Shown here: positions 1 to 9,887 of the stretch, piece by piece | Layout of the letters: each line of letters opens with the position of its first letter | Position numbering within the stretch: position 1 is the stretch's first letter | Origin: Paralichthys olivaceus | Lineage: Eukaryota; Chordata; Actinopteri; Pleuronectiformes; Paralichthyidae | Direction: 5' to 3' | NCBI RefSeq assembly: GCF_024713975.1 | Contig: NC_091108.1 | Coordinates: 9,283,001-9,347,000 of the forward strand | Length of the DNA stretch: 64,000 nucleotides | The notes under the pieces: model-generated | The model's input: only the letters and a program-made list of their open reading frames with translations | Told to the model about the DNA's origin: nothing | Database searches by the model: none | Program-made: the position numbers and the translations under genes

Positions 1-1500
1 ACGTTTCTACAAAACCTTTGGTCGCATACATAGAGGAAGGGGGTTGAGGTTAAAGCGGGCAACAAGAAATTTGACTAATTAGAGAAATACATGCATTCAA
101 AAAGACATAAGCCAAGTATCCAGAACTAAATTATAAGAATGATCAACTAAAATAAATGCTGGCACACATAGAACTGAGACATTTAATCAAGTTTCTTAAA
201 CTTAATACAATTCAATTTGTAGGACATTAATTCCACTTTAATACAATTTAAACCCATGCTTACAAGTTGTATGATTTATAGATATTACAATTTAAAAAAT
301 ATACTTATAATTTTATGTTGAAATTTTACCTGCCAAATGTGATGTGAAGCTGAATGATCGGGATCAGGTATTTTCTCCTGACAAATAAACGCTTTTCATC
401 AATGATCCTGCTGAAAAGTTCTCTCTTACCTTTGATCGTGTGAGCTCCCCCGCTGAAATCTGTTTAGAAGTTCTCTGTGTCGTATTTTTAAATGTTATCA
501 CATCTTGATTTGAGGCAGGGAGGAGCCTCTCCGGCGAGGTTCAAGAGGAGATGTGCAGCAGTCAGTCGTTCATTTCTGTGAAACTCAGCGCCCACGTACT
601 GGTGCAGTGGGGAATCCCTCTATAATCACACCCTGAGCATATGGAACAATTACCTGCAAATATCACCATCAAAAAATATCCTCCCACATATTTTTTTATT
701 TTTCTAAAAGTCTATAAGTTCAACCTAGTTTCCACTGCTGACTGGAAATAATAAAGTATTTTACCTCATGTTGGGGGAAGATTTGAATGCTTTGATGAGT
801 GATAAGGAACTAAAGCCAAAAGAGGTTGTTCATTATTGAGTTTAGAACATACTGTATATTATTTTGTTGGTATTACTGCCCTCCAGTGGCTATCTATGCA
901 CAAATCCAGTGATCTATAGTGTTCATAAGAACATTGTATATAATATCTCAGCACAGTGAGATAAAATTGCATTGCTTTATATTTTCTAAAGACATTTGAA
1001 CAGGAGTGAGAAAAGAACACGGTCTCGGTGTTTTTGTTGCCACCATGCATGACCTCTCTTGCACATCCGACAAACAGGAAGAGAACCAGGAAACAGAGAT
1101 GTAAACATAGCGCAGAACGTGTCTTATCACCTTTTATATGAGAGCCCACTGACTGAGAAACTCACAAAACACATCCCTTTACTCATTTTATTTCACTGTT
1201 CACAATCATAATGATGAGGTCCACACAACACAGTTAACAGTTATAAATTAGAAAAAAACTAAACAAAAACATCAACTAATGCTAAACAAAGAATTATATA
1301 TGCTGTTTCATAAATGTCCAGGTGTGGTCCAGTGTTTATGTCCATTAAGAGGATAGTTCCAGCAGCATTAAACATCCTGACAGTAGTTCAATCCAAAAGC
1401 ATGTTAGACTTCCAGGTTCCAGACAAGTCCAGAATACTGGAGCATCACAGTGGTGTAACCCTCCAGACTCAGCTACTAAAGATCTCATGAACATCTCTGG
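1..1500. other. AT-rich flank without a recognised gene; contains dusp22 3' UTR
   Basis: I see no supportable coding exon here. The right part (about 1187-1500) is probably the dusp22 3' untranslated region on the minus strand. A candidate minus-strand polyadenylation signal (AATAAA) lies at 1187-1192, about 310 nt past the stop codon. A 96-codon minus-strand reading frame at 859-1149 has no recognisable domain and is not accepted as a gene. Confidence 0.5.
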
Positions 1501-3149
1501 TCAGATACCTCCAGGTGGGGTAGATACCTTTTGGTTCAACGCTTCGCCATTGACTTTGGACACTCTAGCAAGCAAGTCACGTATGTCGGCCTCATCATTG
1601 AAGGGGTTGTCCTTATATTCGTCCCGTAGCCACTCTCTGAACTACAATAAAAGAAAAAGACAAACAGCTAAGACCTTCTCTCCTACTCTGTTTTCCTGCA
1701 ATCGAATCTCAGCACTGACCTCAACAGCCTGAGTAGCTTCAAACTCCTGGAGCTGGCGCTGAAAACCCAAGTTGGGGCCGGCACATGGTCGGACCACCCT
1801 CACGGCAGCCAGCGCCTCCTGCCAGCCCAGGCCTGTCACTGTCATGATGTAAGCTATCACCAGGGTGACACTGCGGGACACACCTGCCAAACTTCACCAA
1901 GAGGAATGAAAAGTGAATTGCAGGAAATGAAACATGCTTTTTAACCAAAGATTTTAGATATGACTGTGGAGTGTTTTCAAATTAAATAAACAATATGAAT
2001 CTTTGGCCTCTGGGGGTCACTCAATAATGACATTAAATTAGATTGATAGCATCGTAAAGCAACGTGGGATCATGGACATTTTTTCTCTTTAGCACCGTTG
2101 CTGATAAAAATCTACTCAATGCCATTCAGGCGCAAATTATGTTCCAGGATGTAGAATGTATTTAAGTTTTAAAGCAAATAAATAATCATGATCCATGATG
2201 ACTATTTAAACAGTGAATGCAAAAAAACAGCCGACTGACTGGCAGCGTGTTTGTTCTCTGTTTTTCTGAGAGAAGAGCCTCAGGTGTCACTGTACTTGGT
2301 TTTGGGAAGTTCAAGAATAGCCCTTTGCTTATCATTGAATTTCTTCTGTGCAGCAGTTCCACATGGGTTCACGCGTATACTTAGTAGATCTCAGTCATTT
2401 TCAGCTCTAGATGAACACTGTACATACCTAAATATCCAACATGACTATGATTAAACCATAAGATAGATTGAGGAAATCTAGAGGAGGTCTCAGCTCTTGT
2501 TTCAATAGCCTGTGTGACTGAAACAGGATTCTTACTTCCAGGTAAAGACACAACAGGCGATCTTGCTCTCACCAATGAACAAGGCAGCCCTCTCCTTTGA
2601 GGCGAGACTCGTGCATGAACATTATACTTTGCTTAAAGTGCTGATTCCTGTGGAGCATAAAAAACACTAGTTAAAGTCGTTAATGAACACATTAAACCAT
2701 TTGGCGAGCAGCAACAGTAAGATAACTTTTTGTTCAGAACTGAAACTGTTATCAGGGTTAAATTATTGTAGTGAGGTCATTTTCTATGTAAATTAGTTTT
2801 GCCTTATTTTTATTTGTATATTTAGGTTGAGTATACTTTAAATGTTTAAGTTATTGTGTAAAATTCCAAATTCCAACTTCACTAAACAATTTAAAAAAGC
2901 CCTTATTATCGTCCAACATCATTTTGTGCACATTCAATTTAATACCACAATTGGGGAAAAAAAACATAACGATACCCAACCCTGATGGTGTGTGTATGTT
3001 TTTGAAACTGACTTGTCAGACTCTTTCATTTCTCATCCTGGATGGATCAGGATAAGGGTTTGTTCCATTCAAGTTTGAGAGAGGTGTCATATTTCACATA
3101 GCAAACTTTAAACACTACCAACTCTGAACCTATGTATGAGGTGATCGAG

Positions 3150-3209
<60 letters not shown>

Positions 3210-3374
3210 TGAGTGAGTGTGGTGTGTGTGTGATTATACAGATGTGTGTTAATATATAAGAGAGTGACTGTGTGAATGGGGTTGTGTGTGTATTAATAGA
3301 GGTACAGCACAAACCATAGTGATAAAACTACAGAACTAAGTTGTAAGACTTCCTGCTTAATGTAAATGTGTGTG

Positions 3375-3409
<35 letters not shown>

Positions 3410-5063
3410 TATGCACACATGTCTAACCAACCAGCTATTGACCCTTTATTCATCATTCCTCCTTTTTCATGTTTAACAACAGGGGAACAGTGTGTTCATG
3501 TAATGGGTCACATCAATAAAAAAAACACAGAGCCTAATCCAGTGGTGTTGCTGTGGTCTATGCAGAGAATAATTTCACATCAAAATGTTGAGCTTGTGAA
3601 AGCATATCATTTACACATTGGCTGGAAGAAAATGAACCTCAGACACCCACGCAGTGCAGCGTCGTATGGATGCCGTACTCTCTCTCTCTCTGGCTAAGCG
3701 CTTCATTGTTTTCTGGCTGTAGCTGCTGTGCTGGACATTTTGGTACTTACAGGTTTTGTGTGGGCAGGTCAGCTGCTGAAATGCAGAGATAGGTCATCTC
3801 CTAAGGGACAAAGCATATTAGTTACCTGGTGGCAGCCACTTGCATTGAACAAATCAAATCAATACAAAGAACTGGTTTCATAACAGTGCTCTCAAGGTTT
3901 CAGGCAATGTTAAAGTGACCTGCAGAAACACTTCCACATATTCTCCTATTTTTAACCACAAAACCGAGAACAGTATCTGTGGTGAAACTTCACATCAAAA
4001 TCAATAACCCAGAGAAATAATAATAATGAAGTGAGACAGAACAATCCACCTTGGCTGAGGAAAGAAAAAAACACACGCCTACTCTCAAACCCACACACAA
4101 CTCAGCTCACTGTCCACACCAACTGGTGTTGACTGGCATTTTTCATGATACTCCCCAGTATCACACAAGGAAGGAACGCCCCTGCTCATTGTTTTCTCAC
4201 TCGGGACTGACAAACTGTTTGTTCATGAAGCAGCAATATCAGTGAGCATCAGCCTGCTTCTTCCTGAACAACCTGACAGACCGGTTCATGGAACTGTGTC
4301 TGTGCTCAAATCATGTGCACTGGACTAATACACAGAGGAGGGTCTCAGCCAATTGTATCAAACATGTTTGGCCAAATTTGCTTGCTGCTTAAAATTGAAT
4401 GACAAACTGAAGGGCAGAGAGCGGAGATGAGACGGAGAGTTTCTCACCTGGAGGATTGGAGCTGCGCTGTCATGGATGGACAGGATATGTGTGATGTTGT
4501 TCCTGGCTAACTGTTCTCGGTCTCTTGCATCTGGAACACCACAAACAAAGAGCATGAGAATGTGCAACTGTAAATTTAGAACCAAACCAAAATGGCATGA
4601 AATACACAAACACAAACCTTTGAAATTTCCCAAGTATAAGTCAGACAGCACCTGTAAGGACAGAGAATAGCACGCAGACATCAGTGATGTAGTTCAGTGA
4701 TCCAAGTCGAAACATCACTGAAAAGACATCATGAAAATAAGTGACAACAAGAAACAACAGCCTCAACTAAAAACTTGAAATTTTGAGACTGTAAAAAACA
4801 TAATATAATAATGATCTAATTATTAATGTTAAATATTTAGTAGGAAAATCCAAGTTGAGGATGTATTCTTTTGAATAAGACTAGTCTGCAGTTACAGAAT
4901 CAAACAAATAAGTAGACAACTGTAAAAAAAATAAAAAAACTAATTAAGAATGTGACAAGCCTGTCCTTTCCATATTTACGCAGAAGGAACATTGGAGCAG
5001 TCGTGCGTAAATTCCAGCGCATGCAACAGATGGATCTCATACCTTGTTGATGCCATTACCCAT
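1501..5063 (-). CDS. dusp22: Dual specificity protein phosphatase 22 (JSP-1/JKAP type)
   Basis: Seven coding exons join in frame: 5043-5063, 4618-4651, 4448-4530, 3751-3800, 2573-2647, 1720-1891 and 1501-1641. All have GT-AG borders, and the product is about 191 aa (human DUSP22 is 184 aa). The start MGNGINK matches the family N-terminus, with Gly2 as a myristoylation site. The active site HCLAGVSRS (C88 nucleophile, R94) is split between exons 5 and 6, and D57 in CISAAD sits at the general-acid position. DUSP22 is a cytoplasmic phosphatase that modulates JNK and T-cell receptor/Lck signalling. The body follows DUSP22 closely (DLYLGNFKDARDREQL, SVTLVIAYIMTVTGLGW). The last about 30 residues, ending STPPGGI, differ from the mammalian tail. 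DUSP15 is the nearest alternative but fits less well. Teleosts often carry two paralogues (a and b), which I cannot tell apart here. Confidence 0.93.
3152..3232. repeat. (TG)n microsatellite in a dusp22 intron
   Basis: An almost pure TG run with a short GAGT interruption near its right end. It lies in the intron between the 2573-2647 and 3751-3800 exons. A second, shorter TG tract is at about 3379-3408 in the same intron. Confidence 0.9.
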
Positions 5064-5290
5064 CCTGACAGACCCAGTGTGGACAGATCCCACGCTGACC
5101 CTCCTCGTTGTTTTTAACCTGCTTCAGTTCGGCAGCTTGTCGGTTTCTCAGACCCGCAAAAAGCGGCAGCTCCGCGTCCGAGCCGAGCACAGCACTGCTG
5201 CATATCCAGCCTCCCAGTGGTGAATGCTGGGAGTTGTAGTTCTCTGCTATAAGGAGAGAGCGCGGCTTTTAATAGCGTGGATTCAGTGGA
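5064..5290 (-). promoter_or_regulatory. Probable dusp22 5' UTR and CpG-containing promoter
   Basis: The sequence directly upstream of the dusp22 start is markedly richer in G+C and CpG than the AT-rich flank. It includes GTCCGAGCCGAGC-like stretches near 5177-5190. This fits a TATA-less vertebrate promoter, but no transcription start can be fixed from sequence alone. Confidence 0.35.
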
Positions 5291-5656
5291 TTACGGCACA
5301 GGTGTGGTCAAACCCCCAACCTTGGATTTGTAGTTAGATATGATACTGGAATATTAATACACTGCCCCATGGCCCAGTGACACCAAATACTAAACCCTTA
5401 ACTGTGACTGGGTACATAACAGTTCAAAAATAGACAAGCCCCTGTGGGAAAGCCTCGTATAAGACAGCATGTAGACACATGTTAAGGATTTAGTTCATCT
5501 TAAATCCACATCTAAACAAATAAATGAAGAACAAAATATTGAAATATAAAGAAATCAACACACTTTACAACTCCACAGGATTAAAAACGTACAAACATTT
5601 GTTTCAGTGTTTCCAAAAACAAGCTATGTCTAAGCGTAATCTCAGTTAATTGAAAC

Positions 5657-6019
5657 TTAATGGTGCAGTGTGTAGAATTTTGTGATATCTAGTGTTGAAA
5701 TTGCAGCTAAACAGCCCTCACCTCACCCTCTCCTTCCAAACATGAAAAAGAACCTGTGGTAACCTTTGTCATAAAAACTCAAAAGGTGTTTATTTGTCCA
5801 GTCTGGACTCATGTAAAAAACATGGCGGCCTCTGTAGAGAGGGTCCCCTCCATGTAAATATAAATTATTTAAATATAAAGGGTCTTTTCTGGGGTAAAGA
5901 AAACTACAATTCATACAATTTAGATTAAACAAACTAGTGAAAACATCATGAGGATTATTCTACATTAAATTTCTGCCAATAGTTCCCTTTCACCTAAATC
6001 TTACACACTGGACCTTTAA
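5657..6019. mobile_element. MITE with TTAA-flanked terminal inverted repeats (piggyBac-like)
   Basis: The left end reads TTAA-TGGTGCAGTGTGTA. The right end, read in reverse complement, is TTAA-AGGTCCAGTGTGTA. This is a terminal inverted repeat of about 14 nt with two mismatches, followed by GAATTT/AGATTT-like sequence, directly inside a TTAA on each side. Length is 363 bp and no intact transposase is present. TTAA target sites are the hallmark of piggyBac-type elements, so a non-autonomous piggyBac-derived MITE is inferred. The wording also matches a repeat I know to be widespread in teleost genomes. A minus-strand open frame inside it (5723-5932) is part of the repeat, not a gene. Confidence 0.75.
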
Positions 6020-6964
6020 ATGTATAAATAAAATTCCTCAGCAGAGCATTTGGGACATTAGAGTCACAAACATGTGGCTTGCACTTACATCATTATATTC
6101 CACCGGAGCGTGTGCCACGTGTGTGCTGTGTGGTGGTGAACAGTGGGCTACTAATAAGTGCATTCATCTGTACACATAGAAGTTGTGTTGTTCTAGTGCA
6201 TCACACAAATCCTAATGATGTGCAGTGTTTGTGCAGTATAAAGTTAATGAAGAATACAAGGCCGACCATGAAGTAATAGAAATTGATGCAACATATTGAA
6301 ATCTTGAAGAAGAAAATTATTTGTTTTCTCTCACAAATAAGTATTAAAACCAACAACTTGTTTGTGCAGCAGGTAGGAGTGAGTAGGTGAAGCTGCTCAA
6401 CCGACAGTGGCCTTATCACTGGGTCAGTGGTGGCAGTGGAGAGTCGAGTGGTTTGTCCTATACCAGCCTTGTAATCGTCACAACCCTGTCCAAAATAAAG
6501 TGGGACTTCACCCCAGGTCTGAGCCAGGTCTGGTTTTCAGTTGAAAAAGTGCTTTAAGGGTTTAGTGACTCTTTAAGATTAATAATATCTCAGAGGCAGA
6601 GGAACTGATCCAGTGGCAGTGACGGGATGAGGAGGAGAGGCTAAATTTGCCATTGGCTGAGGGTCTAATCTTTCCCTGCAGCGTGGATGACTATCCGCTC
6701 CACCCTCACAGCATCAATTTACTTGACACCATTGGAGAGAAAAAAAATTCTCTGCACCACCCTTGCCTGGGGGACCTGTCAAACCCCAATTTACTGCAAC
6801 AACGGACAGAAGCATCTGGGCGGCAACCTCCTCTGAGATGCTCACGGCTCAGGGGGAGAAATGGACACTGGTGACACTTCCTTTGTCACTATGGAGAAAG
6901 GGTACCTCTTATGTTTTAACGCAGCACGCCATTAACTCCATCTTTGCTGACGGTGATGGTGCTC
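6020..6964. other. Intergenic, no recognised feature
   Basis: Part of the spacer between the divergent dusp22 and ripk1 genes. Short frames on both strands have no recognisable domain, splice structure or codon bias. Nothing supportable is seen. Confidence 0.5.
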
Positions 6965-7299
6965 AAGTGTTCCCAGTCTTTCGCTCCTCTCTCTCTCCCC
7001 CTCCTCCGCCTCCCCACTATCACTCTCTCTTCTCTCCCCTCTTTTCCACCCATCTCTCCTCTCCTCCCCCTTTTCTTTGCTCACTCCAACCGGTCGAGGC
7101 AGATGACCCCCCACACTGAGCCTGGTTCTGCTAGAGGGAGTTTTTCCTCCACAGTCACCAAAGTGCTTGCTCATTGTGGGAACTTTTGAGTTTCTTTATA
7201 TTAATACGATTTTAAGGTCTTGACCTTCAATGTAAAGTGCCTTGAGATAATGTATATTATGATTTGGCGCTATACAAATCAAATTGAATTGAATTGACG
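6965..7299 (+). mobile_element. Non-LTR retroelement or SINE 3' part with TTGAA-repeat tail
   Basis: A pyrimidine-rich stretch (about 6975-7085) is followed by CCGGTCGAGGCAGATGACC, a GCCTGGTTCTGCTAGAGGGA block and AAAGTGCCTTGAGATAA. It ends GGCGCTATACAAATCAAATTGAATTGAATTGA. This ending is a very common teleost retroelement 3' tail, and the short tandem TTGAA end is typical of LINE or SINE insertion on the plus strand. I recognise the wording but cannot assign the exact family; an L2-like origin is my best guess. Confidence 0.65.
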
Positions 7300-8172
7300 G
7301 CTGCAGCCAATAGCATGGGCTGCTACACTGATGAATAATGTAATCAGCTGTTTTTTTTTAGTCAATACTGATACTGATATTCGGTTCATTTAGGAATACT
7401 CAAGACCTTCTCAAATTAGTTTGGTGATTAATTTATCTTATTTAAGAGCTGTTTTTAAGTATGACTGTGTTGTATTTAATTTACAACTGAAGGAAAATAT
7501 GACTAATAAAGCACCATCTATGAAAATGGAGATGAACACTTAATCTAGGTTATCAAAAACATCCTTCACAGCATTACATTTGTGGAGGGGAAGTAGTTTA
7601 CGTGTACGTTTCTCATAGATTTGTTTGCATTATCCTCAGTACACAGTAATCTGTCATGACAGGAAAGGGTTACCTGTAATTTACTGGCAATAAATGTGAC
7701 TAATAGTAAAAGAAGAAAAGAAACACAACATGATGTGGTCCAGACAAGAGAAATAATACCCTGCAGTTTAATAAGCTGCTTTCTTGTGGCTTTACTGAGG
7801 AATGCACAGATGGCTGCTCAAAATGTCAGCCTACATGTCGATCTTCGCCCACACTGTGAGAGAATACGATTCGGGTGGTTTCCCACTCTAGTTTCACATA
7901 AACCATATTTTATCAATGAACTTTTTTTTTTTGAAATAAGGCTTAGGAATGAGTTTAGCTGTATGAGTAGACCTTTTTGTTGACAAGTAAGATTGAGGAC
8001 CAGAGCGAGCTCTCACCAAACCCACCAAACAAACATTTTAAAAAAGTTGTGATTTAATAACTGTACAACCCACATCCTTCCAACACTGAATTGAAGGTTT
8101 ATTTTGACCAAACCAGAGTTGATGAACGTTAAAGCAGCAGAACCATGAGCGTGGAATCGTTAGGGTGAGTTT
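7300..8172. other. Intergenic, no recognised feature
   Basis: AT-rich spacer without a supportable exon. A plus-strand open frame at 7696-7983 has no domain, signal or splice logic. Confidence 0.45.
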
Positions 8173-8330
8173 TATTACCCCTGCCAAGGAGGGTATATTT
8201 TCATTTGGTGTTAAGTCTGTCTGTTAGGGGAGGACACAGGAATTATGTTTCACATTCAACATTTTTGTAGATTTTTTACAGAATGGGGTCTTGATGAAAA
8301 AAAAATCTGGTGTGTTCAGGGTACGGATAG
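8173..8330 (+). repeat. Interspersed repeat family A, copy 1
   Basis: Begins CTGCCAAGGAGGGTATATTT and continues with TCTTGATGAAAA-rich sequence. It shares order and wording with three further copies in this window. Family ends appear inverted (CCAAGG at the left here, CCTTGGCGGAG at the right of copy 3), suggesting a MITE-like element. This copy is diverged and partial. Confidence 0.55.
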
Positions 8331-9049
8331 TAATGAGTGTGTGAAATGTGGAAAAACAGATAGAATGCCTTTAATGTCATCACACAATGATGACAGATGT
8401 GCAAATACAGATACAAATCCAGATGTAGTGAATAAAAAATGTGCTACAGCACTTATGCTTTTTGTTGTGTTTTGTGATCTGTCACTGTGATTCTCTATTT
8501 GTCATTGTGTTTTGCTTTTTGTTGTTGCCTTTACCTATTTTTTGTTGAGACTGTCATTTCCCTTCAGGGCCTCCATACATGCAATTTGAAAAACACTGTC
8601 TAACCTTTAAAGATTATTGCTACAGAAACAAAGTTTAACCATCATACCATTGTATTATTCTGCTTTTTGATCCTGTTTGGTGGTGCAAGCTTGTTTAATC
8701 TGTGATAACTAACTTCACCAGTGGGAGGCAGCAAAATCAGAAGACACGATTGTTCCATTCAGAATAAATCTGAGTCAAATGTTCAGATCACAATTAAAAC
8801 AACTCGACATCAAATCATTTCAACAATCAAATGTGTTTTTACAACTATTCAGCCGCAACAACAGAAATCTACTACTCGTCCTGATCCCTCTGTTATCGAC
8901 TTGTTGGGACTGTTTCAGCCTTCGGTGAAAGGACGACGAGGACTTCCTGGAACTAAAGTGTTCGTGTTCGATTCCACAGCCTCTCTGGCAACTGTGTTCA
9001 ATAATCTGTGGTAAGAATGAAAACTTACGGTGTTTAGTATGTTGTTACT

Positions 9050-9319
9050 GTCACAGCTGGACGGTTTAGTGACACTTTAACTTTGTGTTGTCGCCTGAAG
9101 TTTCTTACCGTGACGCGTTTATCTGAACTCTCCAGTGTTTCCACTGTGATGCTGCGTCGCTCGCTCGGTTTCTAACATTTGACTCGTGTGTTCACCGCAC
9201 TGTGTGTATTAGTGTGTGTATTAGTGTGTGTATTGATGTGTGTATTGATGTGTGTATTGATGTGTGTATTGATGTGAGTTTGTGTGTCGCTGTCGTGTTA
9301 CTGTGACTCCTCACCAGAG
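9050..9319 (+). promoter_or_regulatory. Probable ripk1 promoter and 5' leader with 12-bp tandem repeat
   Basis: Directly upstream of the ripk1 start. It holds a tandem repeat at about 9201-9273 with a 12-nt unit close to TGTGTGTATTGA, about six copies. An upstream ATG at 9284 is in frame with the main start and would add 12 residues. No TATA box or transcription start is evident. Confidence 0.35.
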
Positions 9320-9856
9320 ATGGCCACCGCGCCTCAGCCTTCGTTTCAAATGAGCTCGACGGATCTGATCCGGAGAGAGCCGCTGGACTACGGGGGCTTC
9401 GGGGACGTGTACCTGTGCTACCACGTGACCCTGGGCCAGGTGGTGCTGAAGACCATGTACACGGGCTCCCTGCGCAACGAGTGAGTCCTCAGTGCATGCT
9501 GGGTATTCCCCCCCTGTGTCCCAATGCTAACTGGAATCATGTGTCCACCAGACTCTGACTTACAGTAGATGACAGGATGTAGACAAACACTTCATTGTCA
9601 ATATTATCCTCATTATTATTATTATTGTATATACGAATGTTGGTTTAGAAATATCAAGTGTTCATAAAGAGTCCATCATTTCCAGGTCTGAAGACGCTTT
9701 CTATTTCCAAGCACTTCCCTTAAACAGAGACAAAGCACGTCAGTTCATCTGGGTGTAGGTCCCATGTTCCTCTTTCAGATTATTAAATGGATAAATAGAC
9801 AGACAGAAAGACGATGGACGGATAGACAGATAGATAGATAGATAGATAGACAGACG

Positions 9857-9887
<31 letters not shown>

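Noticed and set aside
859..1149. Minus-strand frame with a hydrophobic, signal-like N-terminus
   Set aside because: No domain, no splice partner, and it lies in the dusp22 3' flank. Most likely chance.
5723..5932. Minus-strand open frame of 69 codons
   Set aside because: Falls entirely within the MITE at 5657-6019. It is part of the repeat, not a gene.
8721..9014. 97-codon plus-strand frame just upstream of ripk1
   Set aside because: Starts with a non-ATG codon, has no recognisable domain and does not splice in frame to ripk1 exon 1.
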